Shown piece after piece: positions 22,970 to 34,833 of a stretch of 64,000 nucleotides of DNA. A program made the position numbers and the translations under genes. The DNA comes from Gnetum montanum (taxonomy: Eukaryota > Streptophyta > Gnetopsida > Gnetales > Gnetaceae): positions 1,590 to 65,589 of the forward strand of contig MNCI01004778.1 in the NCBI GenBank assembly GCA_015680685.1. The letters run 5' to 3'. Under the pieces are notes generated by a model. That model was not told where the DNA came from. It did no database searches and was given only the letters and a program-made list of their open reading frames with translations. The first letter of the stretch is position 1. Each line of letters opens with the position of its first letter.

Positions 22970-23560
22970 TTGTCCCAGAGCATAGTTAGCCTCTTGTGGA
23001 GAGTGTACTCAACACAAAGATGAGTTTTGCAATTTTTTCTAAGTGTCATTGTGAAGCTAGAAGCTGCAAATTTTTCTTAGTGCAAAGACTACGGTTTCCA
23101 CTGCCCTAGAGCATAGGTAGTATAAACCCAAAATTTTGTAGTTTTTTCTGAGTGCTGAGACTATGCTCTCCACTACCCTAGAGCATAGTCAGCCTCTAGT
23201 GGAGAGTGTATTTAGCAAAAAGATAACTTTTCACAAGTTTTGGCAAGTCTCGAACTATGCTCATCCCCAGTTGGGAGCATAGTCCACCTTTTGTGGGGAG
23301 TGTAGTCTACCTCTCATGGGGAGCATAGTTAGTTTTGGCATTGAGACTACACTCTTCCCCAACCTAGACCGTAGTTAGTAAGAAGCAAGTTTTCTGCAAA
23401 ATTTTTCGAAGTCCTAGGACTATGCTCTCCATTGCCCCAGAGCATAGTCAACCCTAAGTGGAGAGCGTAGTCAGCTAGAATAGCCTCTAGTAGCCTTCAT
23501 AGAACAACAACAGCACACCAACGTAGTCAACTCATCCTTGAAAAGTGTAGTTAGTGGAAT
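22970..23560 (+). repeat. Array of imperfect hairpin repeats inside element I
   Basis: A degenerate tandem array with a period of roughly 60-90 bp. Each unit has a version of ACTATGCTCT, about 10 bases, then AGAGCATAGT, a potential 10-bp stem (perfect around 23160-23189 and near-perfect around 23411-23440), followed by CAGCCTCTAGTGGAGAGTGT-like sequence. At least five units are recognisable. No reading frame spans it. Confidence 0.75.
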
Positions 23561-24319
23561 CTTTCTCTCTCTTGCATTCCATCTTACCCAAAATTAGGAA
23601 CCAATGATGTTGATGGATAGTATTCATCAAGAACCACTGTTTACCAATTACAGTGTCATGACTAATGAAGATGGGTCAACAACAATTTTCATTGAGACCC
23701 TAGATTATATCTAGTACTATGTCTAATTCTTCCAAGTTACCAAGTTAATAGAGTTAATTTCTAAAGAATTTGAGAAGAAACAAAATCAAACTCTTCAATC
23801 TTGAACAAGACCATCTAATCATATACCAATTATGATAGAACTACGATTACTTTCATTAATCCTGAATGTTGATCAAGATCAAAGAATATCTTAACCTCAC
23901 CTTAATTTTATAATCTTATTATTTTATTTATTCTTTAATTTATATTTTAATTAGATAAGTAAAATATCTAGGGTAATGCAAGTTGGGAATAAGGATTTGC
24001 CCTACCTTCACTTGGGTAACCAGATACAAGTTACACTTTGTGTGATCCTGGTTAGGACTGGTGATTGGTGGTTGATAGATCTTTAATTCAACTCTTATCA
24101 TTATCTTAGAAAATAAGGTAAGTATTGATAAAATAATACTTAATTTTTCATATATTCTTCTCACTTATATTTTTTTTGTAGAATAAGTAAGAAACAAATT
24201 CAAACCCAAAGAATAAATCAAATTATTGGAGCATAGGATCATAAAAGGAGCATTTGAGCTAAAAAAAGATAGTGAACATGGACTCGTTTGAGGATGACTA
24301 AAACCTAATGGGGATAGAT

Positions 24320-24945
24320 TGTAGCGTCCCCATTCCCAAATGATGCCGCTACATAACAAAGATGGTGTCCTTTTATAACTAATCCTGCAATTGGTATAAC
24401 AAGACTCAAAAGAAGCAATTGTACTTAAGACTTGAAATGACGTGTTGTAATAACGGACATGTTTCTTAAGGTGACCCTTGGGGATTTGACCTAAGGAATT
24501 TATAGTTGGGAATTAGATGTTGTATGAGCATGGAGTTGTGGAGCTAGTAAAGGTGAGTAATTGGTGTCAGGTGAAGTAGGATAGGAAGAGGACTAGCCAT
24601 TCCATTTGGCTAATGATAGGCCTAATTATGGTGGCAGTGCTAGATTTCCTCTAGTGGATAGATGATAAAGGAAGAAAATCCCAAGAAACACCTAGAGCAT
24701 GATCCAAATTCACTATTCCAAATTAATAAAGCATTATTTTCTCCTTTCCTTCTACATTTTTCCTATTATTTTCTTTACGCTTAATGTCAAATGTTACACA
24801 TATTTGACATTTTTTATGTTATCCTTTTACATCTAATGTCTAATATAATGTATATTTGACATTTGTTATATTATCTTTTTACATCTAATGTCTAAGATAA
24901 CGTATATTTGACATTTTCCATGACATATGAGAATGAGATGTCACA
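24320..24945 (+). repeat. 3' LTR of element I
   Basis: 626 bp, starting TGTAGCGTCCCC and ending GATGTCACA. It is about 58 bp longer than the 5' LTR because of an extra copy of the unit containing ACATCTAATGTCTAATATAA. Confidence 0.9.
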
Positions 24946-24950
24946 TAATT

Positions 24951-25556
24951 TGTGATTCTTCCTTACTGTTTCTATGGGGCAATAACCTCAACAACCCGAT
25001 AATGGACTCCAATGGTTTACAGTTGTCATAAGGCTCAAAGAATCCTAACTTGGTAATTTGTTCAAAGGAAAAATTAGAGATTGATTTCAACTTGATGTGG
25101 GTTTTTCTTGGGTATTGAATCCTCCCTTACTTAGGTATTGAGCTCTCCCCTTTATACTTGAAGAGCCCTTAGAATTGAGAAAATATTATAAATTGGACAT
25201 ATCGATATTCATCAAGGGAATCGATGAGGATTGATACAATGGTATCAAACGATATCCCATTGGTGACATCCTTCTATAGCCAATTTGTATTGTGCCTACA
25301 GTGTAGATCAATATCCAAATTCCATGGTGAGGTACATTCTCCTTTTGTTGGATGATATTGTTCTTTATTACAAATGCTATGGAAATTGATAAGATTTGGA
25401 TCGAGCTAGTTTAATTTGAGCAATGTGTATTGATATAGTTTTCTTTAGAATATATCAAATTTCTTGATCCTATTTGATATCCTCATCAATTCTTGTCAAC
25501 CTTGTAACATCATGTGATAACATAGACTTAACATAGCAATTATTCCATATCACTAG
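24951..25556. other. No recognisable feature
   Basis: AT-rich sequence between element I and the RT fragment of element H. I see no gene, LTR or repeat in it. Confidence 0.5.
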
Positions 25557-26338
25557 GTGTCGATGAAATTGATGCACTTCAATATGTTAAAATGGTTTTT
25601 AAAAAATAAAAATAAGGTAAGTTTTTACTGTAAAACTTGGGCAATTGGGGTTTCAACAAATATCATCAAAGAAAACAATACAACATTTATCAATAAGGTT
25701 CATTCGAACTTCATGCATGAGTCTAATAAATGTGGCAAGAGGTCAAAAAGCATTAATAACCACTCATATAAGCCATTTGGTATTTTAAAGGTTTTTTCTT
25801 TCATATTTCAATCTTTATCATAGCTACTTTTTAAATCAATCTTGAAAATTTTTTCAGCATTTTCAAGTACATCAAAAATATCATCCATTGTAGCAATAGA
25901 AAATCTATACTTAATAGTCAGCCTATTAATAGCCCAAGAATCTATGCATATTCTCAACCCATCAATACCATTCTTTGGAACTAGAATAGCTAGAACAACA
26001 CAAGGAGAGATGGATTTCTTAATAAAATCATTAGAGGATAATTCACCTACTGGTTTGTGTAATTCCACCCTTTGATTTGATGTCATGCAATAGGCTTTCT
26101 CATTTGGAATTGTAGCTCTAGGCATGAAGTCTATTTGATGTTGAATGAACCTTATTGGTGGAAATCCATCTAAATTTTCCTTAAAATCATTAGTAGATTC
26201 TAATCCCAAGGATTGCACTACTAGAAGAAGACCATTTGGATGCTCCTCTTTACATGTTGCAATTGTTGACATGATGAAAAAACCATGCCCAGCCTCTCCA
26301 TGTGCTTGTAGGTACTCTTGCTCACTAAGCAAGATCAA
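25557..26338 (-). pseudogene. Element H reverse transcriptase fragment
   Basis: A 176-codon open stretch (25808-26338) contains PPIRFIQHQIDFMPRA, HKPVGELSSNDFIKKSIS, LRICIDSWAINRLTIKYRFS, DDIFDVLENAEKIFKIDLKS and SYDKD: fingers and first palm motifs of a chromovirus RT. Beyond a stop at 25808 the reading continues in degenerate form as FKIPNGLYEWLLMLF to about 25557. The YVDD box is not recognisable. Confidence 0.85.
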
Positions 26339-26368
26339 TGTAGTATTTATAGGAATGTTTTCCTTGTA

Positions 26369-26755
26369 TTATTGCTCAGTCATATGAATTAATTCATGTA
26401 TCTCATCTTCTCTTAATATAGACCAAACATTTCTTGCATCACTAAAAGAAACCTTGTTGTCAAAGTTCCAAGATCTTCCCAAATTAATAGTAGAATAATT
26501 AATTAGAAGAATGTAACAATATACCTTTTCTATAAAGGAATCCATTTTACAATACAAAATATACTTTTCCTTCACTTCTTGGAACTGAGCCTTTGAAAGC
26601 CAATAAACTCTATAGGGCCTATAGTGTGGAAATGTCTTCAAGTTAAGCTTAGAAGTAGCCTTTAAAGAAATCACATTTTCTTGAGCCCCACTATCAATCA
26701 AAATGTGTATCCATTTACCACTATCAAGATACCTAGCCCTAATCCTAAAGAACAT
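26369..26755 (-). pseudogene. Element H protease region
   Basis: A 128-codon open stretch. IHILIDSGAQENVISLKAT holds the aspartic protease DSG in the chromoviral context (DSGA..N). A cysteine-poor C-terminal part with NLGRSWNFDNKVSF, corresponding to the LGRPWQ-type motif, follows. It is separated by a stop from RT and by stops from gag. Confidence 0.8.
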
Positions 26756-26924
26756 CTTCCTCCTAGGATTATCATTGAATTCAGATTTCTCACAAAATTC
26801 AAGAATTAATTTTAGTTACATATTCAACCATAGGAGCATGAGGCTTACCTTCATTAGAGGATTTTGCCCTTTCCATAGTTTGAAGTTCCTTGCCTTTGAA
26901 GATATTTGGCTTTTTTCACTTCCA

Positions 26925-28085
26925 TTACTTATGTCCCTTCTCACCACAATTAAAGCATTGAAGTTTCAAGGAATAGCCATTCCCTTGAATCTTTCCATTC
27001 TTGGAATCTTGATCCTCCTTGGAATTCTTGTACTTCTCATTTGTGTATTCTTTGACACTTCTCTTCTTCTTGTCTCCTTCCTCACCTTTAGAAGCTTTGG
27101 AGTCCTTCCCCTTAGAAGATTTGAGATCTCTATTATAGCTTTGAAGCTTCTTCTTAGCCTTAAGAAATAATTCAAAAGCCTCATCCAATGTTTAGGACTC
27201 ATAAAATGTTAGCTTCTTTTGGTACTTCCTTTTTATTCTTCCTTGAAAGTTAAATTCTTATTCATAATTATTCCAATGAACTTTTACAATTTGAAAATCC
27301 TTACAAAAATCCATGTAGATGTCTTTCACAATCTTATTAACATACCCTATGTATTTTAATTTTTGGATGGATTCTTATCTATGATTAATCATTTAAAATT
27401 TTTGCTTGAGCATGAACTACATTAAAGGCCAATCCTTGATAGGAATACCATTATTCACCATGTAAGACTTACTTTCCTTCTTCTATCATACAAGTGCCAT
27501 GCCTTCCAATTTGGTTTCAACATATGACACCTTTCGATAATTTTCCACATCTTTAAGTTCAAAGCATTTGTTGATTATTGTAAGCTAAGAGAGAAAAGAT
27601 TCAGATCCTTCCATTTCATTAAAGGATTTGACTTTAACATGAGGCATCTTTAAAGCATGTATAAAAGCTTTAGCAAGAGTGACTTCAATTCCTTCATCTT
27701 ACTTTCTTTGAGGCTTAGAAGAGAGTTCCTTATCCCCTTTGTTTGGAAAGACAAATCCTGGAGACTTATTCTCAACACTAGGAGCATGAAGAAAGGCATC
27801 ATCTTGATCTTCATCTTCTTCAATATCTTCATTTTTTAAAAGGAAGATTATCTTCAAGGGATGGCATTGAGGAATATCCTGAAGAAGGTCTTGCTGAAGA
27901 ATTGCATAAATTGTAACCTTAGATTCTTTTGATGAGGTAGCATGTCCTTTGTTCTCTTCAAGATTTTCAAGTTTCACAAAAATGAGCTTGGAAGCATTTC
28001 TCATGTCATCCATGTCTCTTGACAAAGCATGAACTATCTTCTTCTTTGAATGAATGCTGGAAATGAATGTAAAAGATAATTTCAA
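26925..28085 (-). pseudogene. Element H Gag
   Basis: The knuckle CFNCGEKGHK near 26925 retains the first three ligands of CX2CX4HX4C; the last Cys is lost. Upstream is a Lys/Glu-rich stretch (LKSSKGKDSKASKGEEGDKK). The region to 27640 contains broken core motifs (FELKDVENYRKVSYVETKL). 27699-28085 is an open acidic segment with a Glu/Asp run. The whole is cut by stops and frame changes. Confidence 0.75.
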
Positions 28086-28600
28086 AAAATACTATAAGGA
28101 AAGGTATAATATTCAAGGTTTCTTAAGGAATGAAACAAGGAATACTCAAATCTTAAGAGAAATGAGTGTAGATCTTTAATTTCTAACTATTATAAGTTAA
28201 TGGATGTCGAATTTTACAATTATCTTCCAATTATTAAAAGGTATGAAAAACTTATGATTCAAAGAGAAATTTTCAAATACTAAGAAGAAGCCCTTCAAAT
28301 TAAAATTTATAAGTAAACTTAAGTACCTAAAGTGAAAGATCATATTTAAGAGTCTTCTAGAACTTTTAGAAACATTATCTAATTTCAATATTTAAAGCAT
28401 AGATTCACTTGTCATTAATAGCATTATAACATATGGGATTAATGCAAATTTATAATAATAAATATGATATATGTAGATGAGCTTAAACTTAATGCATTCC
28501 TTCTAATAGTGTAAGTATGAAATTGAAATGCTTTTTATTATGTTTGAAGACCCTTGGGATCCAGTAGAAAAACGATATATACATATTATATGTAGCAAAC
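28086..28600. other. AT-rich spacer between element H and the LINE
   Basis: No reliable gene. It may contain the 3' untranslated end of the minus-strand LINE J, since the LINE C-terminus lies just to the right, but no poly-A/T tail or target duplication could be recognised. Confidence 0.45.
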
Positions 28601-28916
28601 ACTTCATTAATAAAGTTACCAAGTTTCATTCATCCTATTTCAAAAAGCTTAATTAAACTATTAGCTATAATTTGTTATTTGTAATGACTTTGCACAAGAA
28701 TAGAACATTTCAAGAATATGTGATGCTCATCTTCAATTATTCTTTGATTGCACAAATGATAGGTTCTTTCTTCTCTTGGAATGTAGACCCATCTTTTTGT
28801 TTCAATTCTAAAATAATGGGAGCCCAATCTTTCTTGGCTAATTTGACATAATAAATGATAGGATATAGGAGTAGATAAATAAGCTATTTTTTTGTTGATG
28901 TCTCCTCTAATGTTGT
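28601..28916 (-). pseudogene. LINE J, C-terminal zinc-binding domain
   Basis: On the minus strand the sequence reads ISYHLLCQISQERLGSHYF, RIETKRWVYIPREERTYHLC and IIEDEHHIFLKCSIL, the C-terminal domain that follows the RT in plant LINEs (RLGSH..RIE.GRW..IPREER..C..C......ED..H....C). It ends at the left border of element D; joining it to 41816 after removing D and one copy of GTTGT gives QLYIDNIRGDINKKIAY, continuous with the RT segment to the right. It is the 3' end of the same LINE. Confidence 0.85.
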
Positions 28917-29781
28917 TGATGAGCAGTAAGTATACCCTACGCCCAACCATACAAATTACTAGCATTCACTCAATGATCCAATCAAATTCCATAAACTTTA
29001 GTTCTCTAAGTACATTGGGTTCTAGAAGGTGAAACTAATCATTGTAATCGTTGTCTTCCCAGTTCCACTTGTGAAGTGCAAGTGTTTGGTTAAGTGTAAT
29101 TGAGGCATATGATTTTTATCATTTTATTTGTGTTATGGATTAAGTTGCCTAAGCATCAAGAATAAAGAAAAAAATAATTAATCTATTATTTAACTAATTT
29201 AATAACTAGCTGTCACTTAACAAATCCTAACATAAGCATCTATTCCCAACTGCTATACACATCGTGAACACGTATAACACTACTGGATTACTAAATGTTA
29301 AGCATTATAGGGATTACCAAGTGTTAGATGTATGTTCAAAGTGGTCGTACTTATGTTTGATATTTAATCTATATTAACTAATTACTTAATTACTTAAAAA
29401 TGTTAAGGGAAATTATTTGAATATTAAATTATTTAAAGAAAGCAATTAATCTAGTCCAAGTGCTACAAGGTTTGATTAAAAATCTTGTCTTTATTTCCAT
29501 CCACATTGAAGTGCTTAGGTACAACAGTGCTCGAATAAATATCCATACTTTCTTTGACTTCTACTATAGGCACCTAGAAAATATTCTAACTTTCAAGTGA
29601 AAAAACTGCTAGAGATTTGTTATAACTATGAGACTTATGCCATAAATGTGATGGGTAGGCACACATTTATAGGAGAAACAAGGTGCCCCGTTAATGGGTA
29701 CACATCAACAGGTCAAACCCTACGTCGACAAGATCATGTTAATGAGATCCTGTCGACATGGCCAAACCATGCAACTTAGCA
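28917..29781 (-). repeat. 3' LTR of element D
   Basis: 865 bp; on the minus strand it starts TGCTAAGTTGCATGG at 29781 and ends ACTGCTCATCA at 28917. U3 has GTCGAC palindromes (about 29728-29760) and a TATA box CCTATAAATG at 29664-29673. The polypurine tract CATGGGGGTA precedes it on the element strand. Confidence 0.9.
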
Positions 29782-30010
29782 TACCCCCATGACTAAATTA
29801 AAACTTGTCCTTGAGTTCTTTACAAAATTTGGGAAGGTATGGGATTATTGAATAACAAAATAAACACACAAAAAATATAACAAAAACTAAGTGCCCAAGT
29901 GTACAGTTTAAAATCATTATAAAATTTTGGTGTTCATGATACCAAATTGAATATGAGGACAAGAACTGATAATTAGAATTCCTCTGATGACACGAAGACG
30001 TTAAAGAAGA

Positions 30011-32842
30011 TCAAATTATCCCAGGCGATGGAGGCTCTTGAGGCTATGAAGGTCCTTCTCTTGCTTCAAGTACACATAGTGGTTAAGGCATTTGTGGTTT
30101 TCCTATGATGGCTACAACTTCTAGCAGAAGATGGAAGGATTTAACAGTGCCTTCATCTTCTCCTCCTTACTCCTAGGATCATTGATAGTCCACACAACTT
30201 TACCAATGTTAGTTGAAATGGAAATATCCCATGGATAGGGAATTGCTGGAAATAGCTCCTTCATGTTCACAAACTAGGCAGCAAACTATTTGAGTTCGAT
30301 GTTGAATGCTTAGAGTGCATTTTATAGCTCCTAGTAATCATTCATCCTTTTGGCTAGGTTCTCAGCAATTAATCATTGATTAGTGAACTTCACCTTGAGA
30401 GCCTTGAGTTCGACAATTGTAGTCTCAACCTTCTACTTGGTATCTTTATGGTGCTTGAAGTCTACCTCATACAATGAGTTGGCCACTTGTTTCTCTAATT
30501 CAGGCCATGGCCTTTTGACAATCAATATCACCAAGTTTGCATACCAAAGATTGGCAAGCTCCATGTATTCTATCATCTTCTTGATCTATAGCTCCTTCAT
30601 ATAGATTTCTTTCTTGTTGTATGCATTCATCCCATTAAAGATAGGTTGCCAAACATCGCCTTCTTGTTGGAGTTGCTAGAGGGCCTCATTCACTTTTACC
30701 TTTGCTAATTGGATTTGTTTCTTATTAACTTATTTCTATAGACCAACCTAATCTCTATAATGATTCTTAACTCTCTCAAATTTGAGAGCCTTGTTCTTCT
30801 AGGTAGCTATCTCTATTGCAGATTCTTGGTGAAGGGCACAAACTTTCTCCATAGAGAGGTTTCTGTTCTCAACTACTAATCTCCTCAATTCATTATCCAC
30901 CTTAGCTAACTACTCCTGTTGTTGATGGATAAAATCTACCATCTACTACTTTTTTGCATCAACATTCTATAGGGGATGATTCTCTATGGTAAGAATCTCA
31001 TTCTCATGGTGCATCTCGAGCAATTCATTATGAATGTTATGTGTGGTAGCATTGACTAAGGACTAGTTAAAGACTGTCATCTCCTTGGCATCCTCAACAT
31101 CTTTAAGTCTCTTTAGAAGCTATTGAAAAGCTTCATCTCATGTTAGTGTTGGGTTGATCAATGTAGGATTAGTAAGGCAAGCTCTTAATTCAACAACCTT
31201 TACAATCAAGTGTTGGTTTTATGTTCTGGATGTTTCGAGTTGCCCCTCCATTATGATGCATTGGCCCCTTGCTTTTAGCAACCTCAACTGGGTTATAGTG
31301 ATGGTTTCTGAAAGATCAAAGACATTCAGAATTGATTACTTGATTCCTACTAGTTGATTTAGTAATTCCTCATGCTAGGCTACACTCACTTTGCCACTAA
31401 TAGTCCTTGTAGACATATGCACATCTCTCAATGCAAAAATGACTAGCACAAATGTCATAGGTGCATTAAGTGCTTCAACAACTTTATCAGCAACTACTTC
31501 GGTTGCCGTCTGTTGCTCATGGTGCTACATCACCAAGAAAGTTGCCCCCTCACCCTCCTCTAAACACAACAAAAATATAGTGACATTTCCAAATATGTCT
31601 GGGAATTGCTACTATTGTGAGAGAGATACCATTACCTTTCAAGTGCTAGGATTTAACCTTGCAGGAACCTATATTTTCGAATTGAGAAAATTGGCCCCCA
31701 CCTTCCATCTGACTTATGGTTTGGGCCACTTCATTAAGGTGGCTCATTGTTGGTTGATACATAGATGGATAACCACCACTCATTCCTACTTGCTACTATT
31801 GCTATTACAAGAGTTACTCTTGGAGTTCATGCATGTACTCAATGGTAGCATGGGTCTTCAATGTTGTCTCATGAGTGGGCAGTGGAGGTGGTTGTTACTA
31901 CTTCTCTTCTTGAATGACTTTGGCAAGCACCTTATCCTTCATCATCTTTGCCCAAGAAGCGATTAGAGCACATCAGACAACATCATTTTTGTAGCAAGTT
32001 ATGCCTCCCCTCTTTCATAACTTTCTAATGAGGCACAGAAAAGGAAGTGTCTCCCTTTCACATTCATTCTTCTTAAAATGCATCTCTATCTCTAGATAGA
32101 TCAAATGTGGAAGGTTGACTAGGAATTTACTGCTTAGAGTGGCACACACACGAGTAGAGAAGGCTGTGATCTTGCTTAGCCTCACAGTTGGATTGAGCTG
32201 AAGGGTTGAAATCTTATGGTCCACCATGCTTAGTTCACTGAACTTCTTATGGTCCACTCTATAAGACTACTACATTCATTCCTTTTTGATGCTAGGATCT
32301 ACCTATGTTGGAATCTTTGCAAGATTGGTCTTAGTTTCTGGCAACCCAAGGATCTTAGAAATGGTTTTCATCGAGTAGAACACTAAAATGTACTTGATCT
32401 TGACCATTGAATCAACTTGTCAATTATTCTAGAACAAGTATGTACAACTCCCAATTGAAAGTGATTGTGGACCACATGGAAGAGTTCTGCAATTGGAGTT
32501 TCACTTTTGGAGGTGCAAATTCCAAGAAAAGTCTAAAGTTCAACTCTTGGAGCACAAATTTTTGGACCTTCTTGTTTGTAATCTATTTGAGGTAGGCCTT
32601 TGTCAAGGTGACCTCAAGTTTAGGTCTTTGTTCTGGTGCCTTATCTCAGTGAGACTATTTTGTTGTGCTCACTTCTTTAGGAATCTATCGAACAAACTTT
32701 ACTTTAGGCTCCTCTCGAAGAGTTTCCATTGCATGGGTTTCCATTGCACATGGGGCTATTCTTAGCCCCTTTTGGTTCATAGTTGTTTGTCCCTTGGTTG
32801 GGATAGTCCTCCCTCTTGCACATGCTTTTCTTTAGGTGCCAT
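30011..32842 (-). pseudogene. Extra ORF of element D (transposon-protein-like plus coiled coil)
   Basis: A degenerate 2.83-kb frame between integrase and the 3' LTR. It starts MAPKEKHVQEGGLSQP at 32842, like the start in F (MAPKRGQKGGPSQG). The middle (32015-32257) reads LNPTVRLSKITAFSTRVCAT and VNLPHLIYLEI, aligning with the conserved domain of F. A Lys/Glu-rich, coiled-coil-like part with ENRNLSMEKVCALHQE is near 30870, and the end (about 30070-30250) reads PYPWDISI and DPRSKEEKMKALLNPS, then stop at 30011. The domain resembles what databases call putative plant transposon protein; that match is from memory of the family pattern. The function is unknown. Apparent long frames on the opposite strand here (for example 31391-31966) are shadows. 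Confidence 0.75.
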
Positions 32843-33269
32843 CTATGGTTACAACATAACCAAGGATTAACATATAATGTGTAATTTATAACCTTTAAGT
32901 ACCTTATCTTGTTGGGCAGTTACACTTAGGCTTAGTTGTGACCATGAAAAATTGATTACTTTAATATTATTTTTAATGTTATTTCATTTTATAAGGTTAC
33001 CAAAGCTTATTGGAAGAGTTTAATTTTCATAAATTGATATTTTAAAGGTAATTCCTTAAAATTTTATGGGAGTTAGAAAAAGTTTTCATCAAAAGCCTAA
33101 TGTTTGTAGCCCCCATAACAAAGCATTTACCTCTAGTAGCTACAAGATCAAAGAACGGAGTGAATTGGAAAAACAGTTAGGAAGTTATGGCTTTTGGAAG
33201 GTTCTAGGCTTTGAAAAGTTCAAAAACTCTTACCTCATTTTGGCTCAAATGTGAAAAATCACAAAGTGA

Positions 33270-33360
33270 TCATGCATATTTATAGGATTTTTACCTTACA
33301 CTGATAGGGTCTCATCTACATCTCCCCTCCATCGACAGGGTCCTATCGATGAAGGTAATG
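33270..33360 (-). promoter_or_regulatory. Internal U3-like promoter module of element D
   Basis: On the minus strand: TATCGAT and TGTCGAT repeats (33332-33351), then CCTATAAATATG at 33275-33286, about 430 bp upstream of the extra ORF start (32842). D's own LTR U3 has TGTCGAC repeats followed by CCTATAAATG, so core and layout correspond. Same 12-mer TATA box as in E (47514-47525). Confidence 0.5.
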
Positions 33361-34833
33361 TAGAAAAATTTTCATATTAAATAATTTGAAAAGACAAGGA
33401 TATCTAACATGAAATTGGAGTTTATGGATAGCCAGAAAAGTTGTGAACATGATGAAATGTCTTAAGAGGGCTTATCAATTCACAAAATTGGAGATTTGAT
33501 TGGAAGAATGAAATTTTATAAAGAAAATTCCTTGAGTGCATAGTCAGATGCAACCAATGGGGAATGCAGAATGATTTGATTGCAAAAATGCCTAAGGATA
33601 AGAAGTTGGACTAGCCCAACCAAGAGATATGCAAGTGGATCCTTTCCATAGCAGGATCATGCCTTTTTTTCCCTTGCATATTCTCAAACCAAGGAGTCCA
33701 TGGACCCTATAGTTGTTTAATGGTTATGAAAAGTTAAGGACCTAATCTAGAAGAATATACCTAAGAATTTTAACATATCAAACTAAGACATTGAAGAAGA
33801 CATGAAAAATTGGTAGTGAGGTGAATAATAGAAAGCATTGGTGGATGAGAGAGAGGAGTGGAATGGAATTCCAAATAATGGTCACATGAAGTTCTTTGTG
33901 GATTTGATGGTTAAATGACCCAATAAAATCCATCCTTAGTCTAGATCAAAACCAACCACTTCCAAACACTTTACATGGATACAGACCAGCCCCTTAAGAC
34001 ATAAGAATGGTTTCATAAATCAAACACCATTCCTTATTGAGAAGAAAAGAGAAGTAGGACATGAGAAAGGGCCTTAGTTAGAGTGGACCTTCAAGCATGG
34101 GTAACATGTCTTTCTAGTTCCATAACTAGTGATTGTAGCTTGTTATTTTCATCTAAGGGGTGTGCTTTGAATTCCCATTGTTGTTTTTGTTTTTTGAAGT
34201 TTTATGTTTTATGGATTTTTGGATAGGAACCACACCATGCAAAGACTTAGATTCTTGTTTTTGGTCAACATGGAACAGTAAGAAATCCATGAAAAACACT
34301 CATCCACTCAAGTGAGTAGAAAAGCATGAAGAGCATCAAGTCCCCTTGAAGTCACACCCTTATCAATCCATTTTATTTTTTCCAAGTTTGAAAACTACCA
34401 AGGCAACAAGGTCATTAAGGTTTCATTAATGAAAAGGAACCTCATATTTCCAAAACCAGGAACACCATAGAGTTTTGTGAATGGGTGGATGACATGGACT
34501 CACTACTTGTTCCATGAAAAAGAAACCATGTCTTAGCTATTAATATCAAAATTCTAAGATAGAAACTAGACATTAGTAAGCAAACACAGTAAGTACAAAC
34601 CACCATTAGCAAACAACTACAACATCACTACGTCTTGTTGGCAATAAAATAAATTATTAGAAAAATAATAAGAAAAACACACCAAAATAAAGTAAAATAT
34701 AGAAGAAATTGTAAAATATTTGAGAAATTTGAAACGTATTAATGATGTTATAAAACAAAAAATGGGAAAAACAAGAAAATTGTAAAATAAAGAAAGTGTG
34801 GAACAACAAAAAAAGTACAAAAATAAAAAAGTG
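33361..34833 (-). other. Conserved non-coding block of element D
   Basis: No gene. It contains, on the plus strand, GTGGATCCTTTCCATAGCAG at 33634-33653, GAACCACACCATGCAAAGAC at 34227-34246, TTGAAGTCACACCCTT at 34346-34361 and an A-rich tract at about 34620-34850, in the same order as in C and (inverted) A. Confidence 0.7.

Larger units (their letters stand above)
22074..24945 (+). mobile_element. Non-coding LTR retrotransposon I
   Basis: Two direct LTRs (22074-22641 and 24320-24945), both starting TGTA and ending GTCATA or GTCACA, flanked by a perfect 5-bp duplication TAATT (22069-22073 and 24946-24950). The primer-binding site TTTAGTATCAGAG (22642-22654) resembles the initiator-Met TGGTATCAGAG type, and a purine-rich AATGGGGATAGAT precedes the 3' LTR. 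The 1.7-kb interior has no gag or pol, so this is a non-autonomous LARD/TRIM-like element. The Met-type site is commonest in Copia elements; assignment to Copia is inference. Confidence 0.9.
25557..28085 (-). mobile_element. Chromovirus-like gypsy fragment H
   Basis: Minus-strand gag (28085-26925), protease (26755-26369) and the first two thirds of RT (26338-25557), all degenerate. RNase H, integrase and LTRs are not found. The RT wording (IRFIQHQIDFMPRATIPNEK, SPCVVLAILVPK) is of the chromovirus type, different from A, C, D and G, so this is a separate lineage. Confidence 0.85.

Noticed and set aside
31391-31966. 191-codon plus-strand frame
   Set aside because: It lies opposite the extra ORF of element D, whose homology to E and F fixes the minus strand as coding; the plus frame has no recognisable motif.
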